64,000 nucleotides of DNA from Nemophila menziesii (taxonomy: Eukaryota > Streptophyta > Magnoliopsida > Boraginales > Hydrophyllaceae). The stretch lies in NCBI GenBank assembly GCA_029959085.1, contig JARWIR010000016.1, positions 21,957,499 to 22,021,498 on the forward strand. The letters are read 5' to 3'. The stretch's first letter is position 1. Each line of letters opens with the position of its first letter. Shown here piece after piece: positions 1 to 11,909 of this stretch. The notes beneath the pieces were generated by a model. The model saw only the letters and a program-made list of their open reading frames with translations, searched no databases and had not been told where the DNA came from. The position numbers and the translations under genes were made by a program.

Positions 1-1139
1 TCTAGTTGTATATTTATCCCCATAAAGTACCCATCTAATTTATAACTAAATAAGAACTTGTAATTTACATTATTAAAATAAAAAAATTATTGCAAATACA
101 TGCTTATACAATTTATGTTATTCAATATGCTACCCATACCAATACTAAAAAAATTTTAACTTTTCAAAGAATAAATTGATATAACAAAATACTAATATGT
201 CAATGTAACCCATTTATTTTGATTCAACACCTACCGTAATCAAACCAGTTAAAATCACGAGTATTTAGTAAGAACCTTTTTTTTCATTACAAAAACAAAA
301 GTACTGATGTAGGAATGTCGTCTTCACAAGCGCAAGATTTCTTTTTTGCTTATAGTTTTTAATAGTGTCTTACCAATTTTCCATTATCTATTTATTTTTA
401 GATTTTTCAGATTTGTTGTACTGCTTTAGTTGTTGAATTATTTCACCATTTTTATGTATATTCATTAATAATTCTATGATTTTCACCACCATAGTTTGAT
501 TGTGTCCAGTTTTCCGTAAGCGTCATTGATTTCTTGCAAAATAAAAATGAATGAAAATTATTTACAAGACACTATCAATTTTACTATTTCTAGTTCTTCT
601 TTACTACTGTGTGATGCTAAGGTTGATCCACTGAAGAATGTGGTAACTTAGGTAAATTATAGGTCTAATTCATTGAAACTAGAGGATTGTTTGAGTTGGG
701 AAATTACAAATCCTAAAAATGTGACCAAAACTACAATGATTAATTAAAGGCAATTGCTCAAGGACCCAGCTTCGAATAATGTAATCCCGAGTATGTATTT
801 TTAAAAAAGGTGTAGACTTTAGATACACTTACTTGCTGAATTAGGTTTGTAGTACTGGATATCAAGGTAAGTCGTCACACATCACCTTTCACAGTGATTT
901 ACAATCTTGTCTTGATTGAATAGAAGAATTATACCCTTAAAGACGTAGTTTATGCCAATATAGTTGGATATTACAGATCAATATCAATCCTAATTGTTGC
1001 AGAAGTTCATTACTTTGAGGATTAATATGACTTATGGAAATACCAATGGTTAAAGACTTGAGAAGATTACTTGCAAGCATAAAGAAATCTACTAATTTAT
1101 TCCAACGTCGTAAAGTTCACTACACTAATCGTAGTCTGT
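1..1139. other. Intergenic sequence of unit A, no gene seen
   Basis: AT-rich sequence with no coding region or recognisable family motif. It is paralogous to 23414-24540 in unit B, so it belongs to the duplicated block. Reading frames here are short and interrupted on both strands. Confidence 0.6.
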
Positions 1140-1456
1140 CACCCAAAGTATAGATCTTGAAATCCTAGGGTCAAACAGACCTTAGGTAGTGGACTTAGGC
1201 CTCTAGGAGCCGAACCATTATATATCCTTGTGTATCACCTATTTTCCTTTTCTCTTTAATTTTTGCACTTTACATGCTTGATTAGATGTCTCTGTTAGTT
1301 AGCTCTATACTTTTATTTATCTTTTCTACCAGGTGGTAGTAGAATTGCTTAAAAGAGTTTTTAAATAATAAGCCTCTATTTTGTCTAGTTATATTTTTAA
1401 AATTGCTGATAGTCTTTTAACCCCCCACCCCTTCTAGGAATTGATCTTGTCCAACA
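1140..1456 (+). mobile_element. Copia-like LTR remnant in + orientation (unit A)
   Basis: This stretch is the reverse complement, with many substitutions, of the minus-strand LTR at 2753-3238. Shared landmarks in order are a TCTTGAAATCCTA block, a TATA-like tatatat, the ctttaatttttgcactttac block and the terminal GTCCAACA at 1449-1456. It therefore forms an inverted LTR pair with 2753-3238 around about 1.3 kb. The left limit is approximate because the 5' part of the LTR has decayed. Confidence 0.6.
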
Positions 1457-2029
1457 TGGTGCTTCTCTATGATTGGGCCAGTACTTGGGATAGTTACTTA
1501 TTCTCTTTATCTTCATGGGCAATATGTATTGATCCATTCGGTCTACTTGTGTGTTTATGTGTGGACTTTCTCCAAAGATGTGTTTAAGCTTTTGTTAGTC
1601 GAGTCTCATTCATTGAAAGTTTATATCTATGTTTCTGGGTTAAAAATGATTACATTGGACCTTCTCTCAATAGAACATTATGTTTTTAACAATTGAACTT
1701 TGGTTAGGCAGAGCATATGTCCTTGTATCCCACTTTGTCATTTACAGAAGACTATGTTAAATGGTTTTTTGAAGTTAGTTTTTCCTCCATCTCAACAATC
1801 CTTGTTCTAATTACCTATTGTCAAATTTAGGCCGAAAGTTGAGAGATTCAATAATATATGAATATTTATAAATCTTAACTAGACCACCGTAATGAAACTA
1901 CCCATATTTCTCTTAAAGTGTATTATATGTGAAGGGGTTCCATAAGAATTTTGTCCCTTCAACTACAAAAAAAGTGTTGTCCTTGCATTATGCTTGGAAA
2001 TTAAATATTCTTGACCTGATTTCTCTTCG
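1457..2029. other. Decayed retroelement interior, no readable gene
   Basis: This lies between the + oriented LTR remnant and the gag relic. A 75-codon open frame at 1469-1696 shows no family resemblance, and the aligned copy in unit B is interrupted. I see no protein-coding support. Confidence 0.5.
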
Positions 2030-2665
2030 GGTTAAGGTATCACAAAACTTTTCTTGATCAAGCACAAGCTCTTCCATTATGAGAATTCAAATAAGCTCAT
2101 GGGCCAACATTTTTTATAGGTATTCCTCTTATATAATAGAGTTCACCTTTTATTTTTACTCCTTAGGAAGAGCGAGTAGAATTTTCTAATATAACTCTTT
2201 GGTCATGTACGTTTTCCCAAGGGTCCTCAAGGTTTCGACAATGTTAGAGAAAATTTTATTCACCATGTTCAAATTTTCCCAAATATCTGTTAGAAATAAC
2301 TCGTATTGAGTGATGAAAGTCATATATTGGTGCCTTTTACATTCTCGGTACCTTGGTACGATAGCTCTAATAACTGTCAAATCTCGTAAGCCAGTACTTA
2401 TACACTCACATGACTATATTCCACAAGACTCAAATCACAAATAAGCGTAGTTAACAGCTTGTAGCGTTTTGTGAGCCTACCATCTTCCCGAGGAGCGAGA
2501 TATTTATTAATCTTGATAGTTTTGGCTTCAACATCCTTGTAAGGTACAAAATACTGTCTTTGGTGACAACCCCAAGCACAAAATCAATACCCTTGAGAAA
2601 AAAAATTCATAATCTTTTTCCAATGGAAGTAGTCCGAACTTGTAAACAAAAGGAGGTTTAGTAGT
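2030..2665 (-). pseudogene. Copia-like gag relic (UBN2 type), R1 of unit A
   Basis: On the minus strand, starting near 2660, a TKPPLF-like start and a SIGKR..IF.KGID stretch recall the PPLFxGxNYxxWKxxM start of Ty1/copia gag. Next come VPYKDVEAK, an NTL.CDLSLVEYSRVSE-like block, then QYELFLTDI, IVETLRTLGKTYMTKELY and a KIL-like segment. These follow the order of the UBN2 gag domain of copia elements. The frame is broken by several shifts and stops. The primer-binding site and LTR follow immediately upstream on the minus strand. Three paralogous copies occur at 7060, 26790 and 39040. It is a non-functional relic; the family call is by motif order. Confidence 0.7.
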
Positions 2666-2737
2666 TCATAAACCCTCCAATTAATTAGCTTCCATAGTGT
2701 AATAACTTAAGAAACGATTAAGTTCAAAATAGACCTA

Positions 2738-2752
2738 ACCTCTAATACCAAT
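2738..2752 (-). other. Primer-binding site of the copia-like relic
   Basis: Read on the minus strand, TTGGTATTAGAGG directly follows the LTR end CCAACA. It resembles the initiator-tRNA-Met primer site TGGTATCAGAGC. In the paralogue near 27500 the core TGGTATCAGA is exact, which supports the assignment. Confidence 0.7.
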
Positions 2753-3238
2753 TGTTGGACATGATCTAGTCCTAAAGGGGTGGGGGGGGTGAAGGACTAT
2801 TAGCAATTTAGAAAACATTCTAATCAAATTGAGGCCTATTATATAAAAACTCTTTTAAGTCATTCTACTAAAAATTGGTAGAAAAGATAAATCAAAATAA
2901 AGAGATATGATAAGGGAGGCATTTAAGTAAGCATATAAAGTGCATAAATTAAAGAGTAAGGGAGGTGAGTCGATACACACTGCTTTATAGTAGTTGGGAT
3001 CCTGGAGGCCTAAATCAACTACCTAAGGTCTATTTGACCCTTAGGATTTCAAGATCTCCACTATCTCCCGTGTCTCTTTCACAAGGTGAGAACATAAAAT
3101 TTAACAATTCCACTTCACAACCTCGTGAGACTTTTCTTGTGTAATTACTAATTACACCACAAAGACCCGAGTATACTACAATACTCACGGAACCACTTCA
3201 CACACATGTGAAGCCTTTTCTCATTTCCTACACCTACA
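2753..3238 (-). mobile_element. Copia-like LTR, R1 of unit A
   Basis: This is an element of about 486 bp with TGTTGG at the left and CCTACA at the right, giving TGTAGG...CCAACA on the minus strand, as expected for an LTR. A primer-binding site and gag relic follow on the minus strand. Paralogous LTRs are at 7792-8263, 27508-27991 and 39761-40246. No flanking target duplication was found, because all copies travel inside the larger repeat module. Confidence 0.75.
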
Positions 3239-4183
3239 CGATGATGAAAGTCCTAGGGGGGGAATAGGATACTAATCTAATTAATGCCTAGTTAAAAAAA
3301 TATTTTGGACAATAATAAGTTTGAAGAAAAGCCTTCTAAGTCCATATATCAAAAACTTAGAGGATCATGCAAATGTGTAACGATAGGTTTGATATAAATG
3401 TAAAGACGAGCAATCAATATACGATAAATAAAGAGATAAGAGATAGAAAGTACACAACGATGTAAAGTGGTTTAGCTATCCTTACTCCACTACTTTAGAT
3501 AGCTACCTTAGGATTTCCAAGCCTCTTAACTAAGCTTCCGTGTCTCTCTTATCTGGAGTGAGAACACAATACCCTTACAACCACTTCGATACCACGAAAC
3601 AAACTCTTGTGCTATCTCAACACAAGGAAACCGAGCATACTCCTTATACTCACACTCTCTCTTAATCTATCAATTACAAATACAAAATCTAAGAGGATAT
3701 AAACAACTGTTTGATTGGTTGAAATAACTTATCTAAGAACTCCTAAAGAGTGGATATAACTTTAAGCTTCAAAACTCCTCTTGAGTGGATTAGACTTTGA
3801 ATGCTTCTTGTATTAACTCCTTGATTGTGTGGATTAGACAAGTTGAATGATCAAGCGATATCTTGAGACCTCTAATGGATGTATAGACTTGTAATAATTG
3901 TGTTGGTAAGAGGTGAGGAATTGCACATCAATAAGATTTCTTTTACAACCAACTTTCTGCCTTTGGCCGGCTAGCCGGTCCTCTAGTTGATATACCGGTC
4001 TGATTTTTCTTCTAGTCGAATGCCGGTCCAGATTTAAAAATAAGGCTTGGAAAGATTGTTTGAGAGATGAAAAGTGCATTTATATATATTGGAAAATATG
4101 TTAAGTGTAATGCATTATTTCGGGGATATAAAAATACAATTTGGAATATATTAAAACAAGATTAAAAGGACGTCAGACCAACA
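3239..4183 (-). mobile_element. LTR-like insertion present only in R1 modules
   Basis: This 945-bp block is absent from both R2 modules, where LTR end and following sequence are contiguous (8263, 40246), but present in both R1 modules (27992-28951 in unit B). From 3242 it runs TGATGAAAGTCC to GACCAACA, TG...CA ends as in an LTR. Its middle (about 3440-3660) resembles the leader part of the adjacent copia-like LTR. I read it as a solo LTR of a related family inserted before the A/B duplication. A target duplication is not clear. Confidence 0.55.
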
Positions 4184-5219
4184 GAGGATGCATCTCTCAT
4201 TTCTAGTCCTGTGAAGAAAGAAAATAAAGGGACATAAAAAAAAAACCAACACCTACAACTAAAGATATGTGTGTCTTTCTCAAAGAAGATAATGAGAGCT
4301 CATTAATATCAGATTATGAACTTGAAGATATGACTTTCGATGATGTTTATAGAATTATAAAAAATTATGAACATTTCCCCTTACATATTCTTAGCTAACT
4401 AATATACCAATATCTTACATTGCTCGAATTATAGGAATGAGTATTTTTAAATCTATCATTTTTGAGATATGCTTGGCCATAAAATCTGAATGTGATAATT
4501 TGATACATATAGTAAGATATAAATGAGATATTATATAGAATATTTTAATGATGTGATTGATATTTTCGGGGGTCATTTACGATCTAAATCGATCTTTGAG
4601 AACCTTGAACTATCTTTTCAGTTGTTAATTCTTGTGGTGGTGAAAGGTGTGTGCGTTAAAGGCAAACGTTCAATCACCCGATGCAGTTAATGAAGAGTTG
4701 GACTCATATGAGGATATCACTAATTTTCCCACCACTCATCTTATAAAAGTAGCAATGGAAAAGGGTTCCATTATGTAAGTCACAACTATATTAAACACTC
4801 GAGAGTTTGAGGGTTGGTAAAAGCTATCTTATATATTATATGTGAACACGGTAGTGCAATTAACTAAAAAACCAAGGGTGTTCTCCCCAAACCCTTTGGT
4901 TCCCTTAATGGAAATCACTAACTCTGTTCTTGCATGGAGGCATGAAATTCAAGTACGTATAAAGCACTCAGCAAAATTTCAAATTTAACAATAAAAGTAA
5001 ACCTTGTTCATATATCAACCAAGTGTTTGATTTTGTACATATACCTTTTCAGGTTTATGTCCTAGATTTTTTTTTGTTATTTTCGCTGAGTTTAAGTGTA
5101 CTTTTTCATTTATTATCTAAATTTTATATGTCATATGTCTTTACATCAACGACAATATTCTTAAAAACTTAACTTATATAAGATAATAGTTGTCAGTTAA
5201 GTATTTTAACCTAACACAC

Positions 5220-5222
<3 letters not shown>
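4184..5222. other. R1 spacer, no gene seen
   Basis: AT-rich sequence paralogous to 8264-9270 (R2), 28952-29990 and 40247-41250. No copy has an open frame conserved with the others, so no gene is supported. The four-way alignment is visible from shared landmarks such as gagatattatatagaat and tcaaacactcgagagtttgagggttgg. Confidence 0.6.

Positions 5223-5258
<36 letters not shown>
5223..5258. repeat. (TA)n microsatellite
   Basis: An uninterrupted TA dinucleotide run. The equivalent site in R2 of unit A is also a TA run (about 9280-9305), R2 of unit B carries a much longer (CA)n(TA)n, and R1 of unit B has almost none. The locus is therefore length-variable among paralogues. Confidence 0.95.
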
Positions 5259-5260
<2 letters not shown>

Positions 5261-5914
5261 TACATTAAATTCACGCAAAATTAGGAAAACGTAATAACCC
5301 TAGTTTGATTAGGCCTAATATCAATGAATTAGATTTAAAAATTTATAATGTAAAATCTTGATTAACACCCAATTATTTAATTATCGAATAATAGTTTGAT
5401 TAATATACCTATTTGTTATGATTAAGAAATATAATTTTTTTTATATATATTATATTTTCAATCATTGTTCAGAGTTATGAGAAATTTCAAGAAGATTAAT
5501 AGTTCTAATGATTAAAGTATTTATGCGTTTGACCAAAATATCTTGAACTTAAATTTTACACAAGTTAAACAACTCTAAATGTATTAAAAAATAACCTCTG
5601 AATAATTTTAATATACAAATATGTGTTGGAATTATGAAATATAAATAATACAAATATTAAAAATTTAATTTGATAATATAATATTTTTTAAAATACAGGC
5701 AGTTCATGTGACTTGAAAAATAAACTAGACCCCAAAGTGAGAGTTATACATTCAATCTAAACGTCTTCCATTTATATGTATCCCGTGTCAATAATCACCA
5801 TATTCTATCCAAACGTATCTCGTGTCATGCTAAAAGCCCCAAACACATAATCTGATCATTATACGTGTCCGTCCTTCTAAAAGTCTCTGTTATAAAGTAA
5901 GGTTTTTTTAAACG

Positions 5915-6640
5915 ACCCACATCTTCTACATAAGTAGTGGCCATGATTATTTTTGGCCCCACTTATCATTAAGATCATTAATGATTTAATAATAATTTTA
6001 AAAAAATATTATAAAGTAAGGTTTTTTTAAACATTCCAGATCTTCTACATAAGCAGTGGGCGGGATCATTTCTGGCCCCTCTTATCATTAAGATCATTAA
6101 TCATTCAATAATATTTAAAAAAAAAAAAATCATCCCAAATATACCATCTATTTAAACGGCCAAATTATCTAAGTAAATATATGAATAAAATATGAAAATG
6201 AAGCGTTAAATTGGGTAAATATATTAAATGGAAAGTTGTGAAACTGAAGATTCTAGAGATGTGGACCGCGGAAAGACAAAAATAAAAATTTAAAATAAAG
6301 ATTTTTTATACGGTTCAAATCTTTTAATATAAGTGGTGGCCAAGATCATTTCTGGCCCCACTTATAATTAAGACCATTAATAATTCATTATTTATTTTTT
6401 ATTTTGAAAAAAGAACAAAAAATATATATATTATAAAGTAAGGTTTTTACATAAGTGGTGGCCAGGATTATTTCTGATCCCACGTATCATTAAGACCATT
6501 AATTAATACATATTACTCAATGAAAAAAATTATAAAACATATTTTTCATTTACGTTCCAGATCTTTTAACATTATTGGTGGCCATGATCATTTCTGGCCC
6601 CACTTATCATTAAGACCATTTAAATACCTATTACTTAATA
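5915..6640. repeat. Tandem array of five hairpin-bearing units, unit A
   Basis: Five diverged copies of a roughly 70-bp core occur at about 5922, 6040, 6319, 6446 and 6560. Each reads as an atctt..acataag start, then a GTGGTGGCC arm, an AT-rich centre with GATCATTT, a GGCCCCAC arm, then ttatcattaagaccattaat. The two arms can pair with one mismatch. The spacers between cores are AT-rich and vary in length. The array recurs at 36300-38600 in unit B. Confidence 0.75.
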
Positions 6641-7059
6641 AAAAATTACTATTTCTATCACTAAATTAATTTTTATTACTTAATAAAAAATATTATCATC
6701 CCCACGAGAAAATACATATTATAAAATTGTTTGACCTATTAAAACTCACCTCTTCGCACTCGCATTCGGGGAAAAAAGAATAAAATCTTTTCACATCCAC
6801 CTTCACAGACCAAGCCGCTCTCTTTCACAAGAAAACCGGCTTGGCGAAGAACCCAAATTAAGGCAGAAACTTGGGAGATTCAATAATATATGACTGTTTA
6901 TCACCGATTTTAATCTTAATTGGACTACCTCAATAAAGCTTCCCAAGTTTCTCTTAGAAGTGTATTATATTGGAAGGGGTTCCATAAGAATTTTTTCCCT
7001 TTGATTACAAAAAAAAATTGTTGGCCTTGGATCACGCTTGGAAAGTAAATATTCCTGAC
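6641..7059. other. Junction of R1 and R2 modules
   Basis: This contains ctattaaaactcacctcttcgc and gaaaaccggcttggcgaag blocks conserved at 38710-38830. R2 similarity to R1 begins near 6860 (gagattcaataatat, compare 1845). No gene is seen. Confidence 0.5.
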
Positions 7060-7720
7060 CTGATGACTCTTCGGGTTAAGGTATCCCAAAACTTTTCTTG
7101 ATCAAGAACAAGCTCTTCCATCATAAGAATTCAAATGAGCTCACAGACCAACATTTTTTATAGGTATACCATTTATCTAATAGAGTTTACCTTCAATTTG
7201 TACTCCTTAGGAAGATCAAATAAAAGATTATGATATAACTATTTATTCGTGTACTTTTCCCATTGGTCCTCAAGGTGTTGATAATGTTAGGGAACTTTTG
7301 ATGCACCATGTTTAAATTTTCACTAAGCTCGATTAAAAATAACTCCTATTGAGTGATGAAAAGTCATATATTGGCGTCTTTGACATTCTTGGTACCTTGT
7401 TACAATCGATTCAATAAATCTTAAATCTCGTGAGACAATTCTCATTCACTCGCACGAGTATATTCCACAAGACTCAAATCACAAATAAGCGTATTTGACA
7501 CCTTGTAGTGTTGTTAAAACTTACCATCTTCTTGAGGAGTGAGATCTTTATTAATTTTGATAGTTTTGGCTTCAACATCCTTGTAAGGTACATATGACCA
7601 TCTTTGTGACAACCCAAAGCATACAATCAATACCATTAATGAAAATCTCCACCATCTTCTTCCAGCGGAAGTAGCCGGTACCTGTAAAACGAGGAGGTTT
7701 CTAGTTCATAAACCTTCAGT
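7060..7720 (-). pseudogene. Copia-like gag relic, R2 of unit A
   Basis: This is paralogous to the relic at 2030-2665 and shares the VPYKDVEAK-type, NTL.C.LSL-type and QYELF-like segments on the minus strand, but is more broken. Its LTR (7792-8263) and a primer-binding-like GTGGTATCTGAGG lie just upstream on the minus strand. It is a non-coding relic. Confidence 0.6.
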
Positions 7721-7791
7721 TAATTAGCTTCCATATCGTAGTAACTTTAGAAGTGATTAATTTCAAAATAGGCCTAACCTCAGATACCACT

Positions 7792-8263
7792 TGTTGGACA
7801 AGATCTAATCTTGGAGGGGGTCGGGGTGAAAAGACTATTAGAAATTCAAAAAATATTTTAACCAAATTGAGTCCTATTATCAAAAAAGTCTTTTAATACA
7901 TTCTATAAAAACTTGAAAGAAAAGATAAATCAAAATAGATAGATAAGATAATGGAGGCTTTTAAGTAAGCATGTAAAGTGCATAAATTAAAGGGTAAGGG
8001 AGGTGAATCGATACACACTACTTTACAGTGGTTGGGCTCCCAGAACCTAAGGTCTATTTGACCCTTAGGAGTGCAATATCTCCACTATATCTTGTGTTTC
8101 TTCAACAAGGCGAGAACATAAACGTTAACAATGCCACTTCAAAAACCCATGAAGACTTCTCTTGTGCAATTATTAATTACACCACAAAGACCCGAGTATA
8201 CTACGATACACACTCAACCACTTCACACACCCGTGAAGCATTCTCACATTTTCTACACCTACA
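7792..8263 (-). mobile_element. Copia-like LTR, R2 of unit A
   Basis: A 472-bp paralogue of the LTR at 2753-3238 with the same ends (TGTTGG and CCTACA). Sequence after 8263 continues directly into the ataggata block, without the 945-bp insertion found in R1. Confidence 0.7.
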
Positions 8264-9279
8264 ATAGGATAGACATCTCGTTTCTAGTCCTGGGTATAAA
8301 GAAAAATAAATGGATATAAAAGAATAACCAACACCTACATTTAAAGATAGGCGTGGCTTTCACCAAGGAGAGAATGAGAGCTCCATGATATCAAATTTTG
8401 AACTTTTTAAGATATGACATTCAATGATATTTAAAGAATTATAATGTATTTATGAACATTTTCGCTTACATGCTCTTAGCTAACTAATATACTAGTATCT
8501 TACATTGCTCGAATTATAGGAACAAGTATTTTTAAATCTGTCATTTTTTGAGATATGCTTGGCCATGCAACCTGAATGTGAATTTAATACATATAATATG
8601 ATATAAATGAGATATTATATAGAATACTTTAATGATGTTATGGCTATTTTTGGGGGATATTTACAATCCAAATCGATCTTGGAGAACTTTGAATATCTAT
8701 TTAGTTGTTAATTTTTGTGGCGGTGAAAGGTGTGTGTTAGAGGCCGACGTTCAATCACCTTACACAATTAAAGAAGAGCCAACCTTGATGAGGATATCAC
8801 TAATTTTCTTACCACCCATCTTATAAAGGTAGTAATGGGAAAGGGTTCCATGATGTAATTCACAGCTATATCAAACACTCGAGAGTTTGAGGGTTGGTAA
8901 AAACTATCTTATATATAAGAAGTGAACACAATAGTGCAATGTAAAATCCAAGGGTGTTTTCCCCGAACCCTTTGGTTCCCTTAATGAAAACCCTAACTTC
9001 GATCTTGTATGGACGCATGACATTCGAGTACGTACAAAACACTTAGCGAAATTTCAAATTTCATAATAAAAGTAAACCTTGTTCATATATACTTTTTCTG
9101 GTTTATGTCCTAAATTATCATTTGTCGCTTTCGGTGAGTTTAAGTGTACTTTTTCATTTATTATCTAAATCTTATATGTCATATATCTTTACATCAACAG
9201 CAATCTTTTGAATAACCTAACTTATATAAGAAAATAATTAAGTATTTAGACCTAAGACACACATACACACACGCAGATA
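8264..9279. other. R2 spacer, no gene seen
   Basis: AT-rich paralogue of 4184-5222. Short open frames on the + strand are not conserved in the other three copies, so I do not call genes. Confidence 0.5.
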
Positions 9280-9305
9280 ATATATATATATATATATATA
9301 TATAT
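9280..9305. repeat. (TA)n microsatellite
   Basis: A TA run preceded by a CA-rich stretch, at the position matching 5223-5258 and 41250-41353. Confidence 0.9.
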
Positions 9306-10439
9306 CATACAGTAAATTCATGCAAAATTTGGAAACGTATTAGGCCAAATATCTATGAATTAGATTTGGATGTTTATAATTTAAAATCTAAATTAAATCC
9401 AATTATTTAGTTATCGAATAATAGTTTGATTAATATACCTATTTGTTTTATTTAAGAAATATGGAAAATATAGAAGTTCTTTTATATATTATATTTTCAA
9501 TAATTGTTCAAAGTTATGAGAAATTTCAAGAAGATTAATAGATATCCTAGTAATTAAAGTATTCATGTGTTGACCAAAGATATTGAAATCGAATTTTGCA
9601 CAAGCAAATAGCTCTCAAATGTATTAAAAAATAAACTTCGAGTAATTTTTATATACAAATATGTGTTAAAATAATGCAATAAAAAGTAAGACAGGTATTA
9701 TAAATTTAATTTTTTTTTCCAGAATACAAGAAGCTCATGTGATTATGGGAAATAACCTAGACCCCCCCCCTCCCTCACGTACACATACACAAACACAAAG
9801 TGAAAGGTATACATTCAATCTAAATGTCTTCCATCTATATGTATCTTGTGTCAATAATCATCATATGCCATCCATATTTATCTCGTGTCATGCTAAAAGC
9901 CCCTAACACATTATGTGATCAATACATATGTTTGTCTTTCTAAAAATACCTAATATCACATCTTTATAAATTTTGTTTAGTACACTATTCAATACATGTA
10001 ATTTAAGATGTACAATAATTTAAGTTTAACTTATTTATGATTTGAAATTATAAATGTAAACAATTAAGTAAAAATATTTTTCATTTCCCCTCACACTAAT
10101 TGTATTTTCCCTTTTAATATAATATCCCTCTTTTATATAACTAGTTTTTGTAATTTACATTATCAAATTAAAAAATCTAGCAAATTTATATTTATACAAA
10201 TTTTTCTATCTAATTTATTACTTTCAATATTTGCAAAATTAAAAAAATGAAATGAATTAATTAATAATAATGTATTAATATCGCCCAAAGTATTTATTTC
10301 GATCCAACGCCCACCGTATTCATTCAGTCAAACCACGATATTTAAAACGAACCTTTTTTTCATTATACGAACAAAATTACTGACGTAAGAAAATAATCTT
10401 AACCGTCGAAATTCATTACTTTAAAATCTAAATAAATCG
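9306..10439. other. R2 end and upstream flank of DEK-A
   Basis: Similarity to R1 ends near 9960. From there to the promoter, the sequence matches only 42000-42480 of unit B. AT-rich, with no gene seen. Confidence 0.5.
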
Positions 10440-10575
10440 AGACCGTACACTCCATTTCATTTCCAAATTCTGCCTAGTATCATCCGATCTGGCATATTAA
10501 AATAGATTTAAAATCCGCAATTGGAGTCCGTATTCTGTGTATATATATATAGCACACATGTACTCTACACTTCAC
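10440..10575 (+). promoter_or_regulatory. DEK-A core promoter and predicted start region
   Basis: A TATA box lies at about 10540-10551 (tatatatatatag), followed 25-35 bp later by a cacttcac transcription-start-like context near 10570-10575. The block from about 10260 to 10740 is almost unchanged in unit B (42300-42785), while sequence on either side has drifted. That is consistent with promoter and 5'-UTR constraint. The exact start site is inferred. Confidence 0.6.
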
Positions 10576-10746
10576 TTACAAAAATAAAACAAAAGTTTTT
10601 ACAGACAACACCTCCTCTTAGAAGAGGTATACATATAGTACAGGCATATACAGTTTTATATATAATTATATATCTAAAGAGAGAGATAGAAAGTTAGTGT
10701 TTGTAGCTTTGCGAATAACTCAAATTGGTCGGCTTTCAAAATTACT

Positions 10747-11884
10747 GTAAGTTTTTATTTCACAGCGATTGATATGTATTTAGCTTTATGAACCGTTTGT
10801 AATTCTAAATTTAATTTTTAATTTCAGTTTTTTATTTCACCGCGCTTTCAAATTTATTTTTAATTTCAATTTTTTGATTTCTCATAAAATCTTTTATGGC
10901 GTGCATATCTTGCATGTGCACGTGTGTCAATATTATATTTTTTAAATTTTTTTTTTGAAAAATTTGGGTTTTTAATTTTTGGACAATTCGATGTTGTAAA
11001 TCGGATAATTGGCCATGAATCATCTATTTCTTTGGTCGTTGTTTGGTCCATGTAGTGTCTAATTAGGCACGTTTAATATTGAGACTGTTGCAATTTTACC
11101 AAATTGTCCTTTATAAAATTATTTTTGTTTTTTTAGCTCAGCCCCCATCATCTTTGCTCCTGATCCGTTACCCCAACTCCTGATCTCCTGATCCGAGAAC
11201 CATTTTGGTGTTGATGGTGGTACAATGGGTTGGGCAGGGTGGATCTAGTGGTGGGCCCGGGTTTGCGGATTTGTGTTTTTTTTTTTAGTAAAACATGTGA
11301 GTTTAAAAAAAAATTACAGAGTTGAGTTAAAATGTAAAATGTTTTCTGGGTGAAAATTACCCTTAAATCCTGTCCAATTTGGACTGTTCTTTTTTTTTTT
11401 GGTATCGAACTTTTTATAGGAAATAAGCAATTTAGAAATTATACACTTTTTAACCAAAATACCCTTTGTTTTCATTCTTAATTTAAATAATATTTTAACA
11501 TTTTCTATTTAATAATAAAAATTTATTTTAACAATATTTTTTAATCTTTGAATAAATTTTTTTTGTTGTTTTTTCCTTAATTGCACAATTAATCCCTTAT
11601 TTATAGAAATTGACAAATGTACCCACCTTGTTTAAAAAATAGCAAATGTACCTGTGCAATTCTAAAAGTTTGAAAATATGACCCTGCAGGGACCAAAGGT
11701 GTGAATAACACATGGGTCTAATTTTTATTTCTGAAACACAAGGATACATTTAGCTATTTTGCATGTTTATTTACTAATCCTTTATTTTCTATGGATGAAT
11801 GTATATTTATTTCTATGTTGTGTGAGTTATAAAAGATTACTGTATCTTTAACTAATGATGTTATTTTGTGTTTATTGAATGCAG
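10747..11884 (+). other. Long 5'-UTR intron of DEK-A
   Basis: The donor attact|gtaagt at 10747 and acceptor gaatgcag| at 11884 are both conserved in DEK-B (42790 and 44118). The intron separates a noncoding first exon (about 10575-10746) from the exon that contains the start codon. It is AT-rich. Unit A has lost a stretch that in unit B carries a possible extra noncoding exon. The structure is predicted from splice motifs and paralogue comparison. Confidence 0.65.
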
Positions 11885-11909
11885 TGTAGTTTCTATATCA
11901 GATAAGATA

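Noticed and set aside
3834..4079. 81-codon minus-strand frame in the R1 insertion
   Set aside because: The aligned copy at 28580-28830 in unit B is interrupted, and the region has LTR-like features.
11868..11909. Upstream ATG at 11868 as the DEK-A start
   Set aside because: It lies before the conserved acceptor at 11884, so it is in the 5'-UTR intron; ATG 11910 is used instead.
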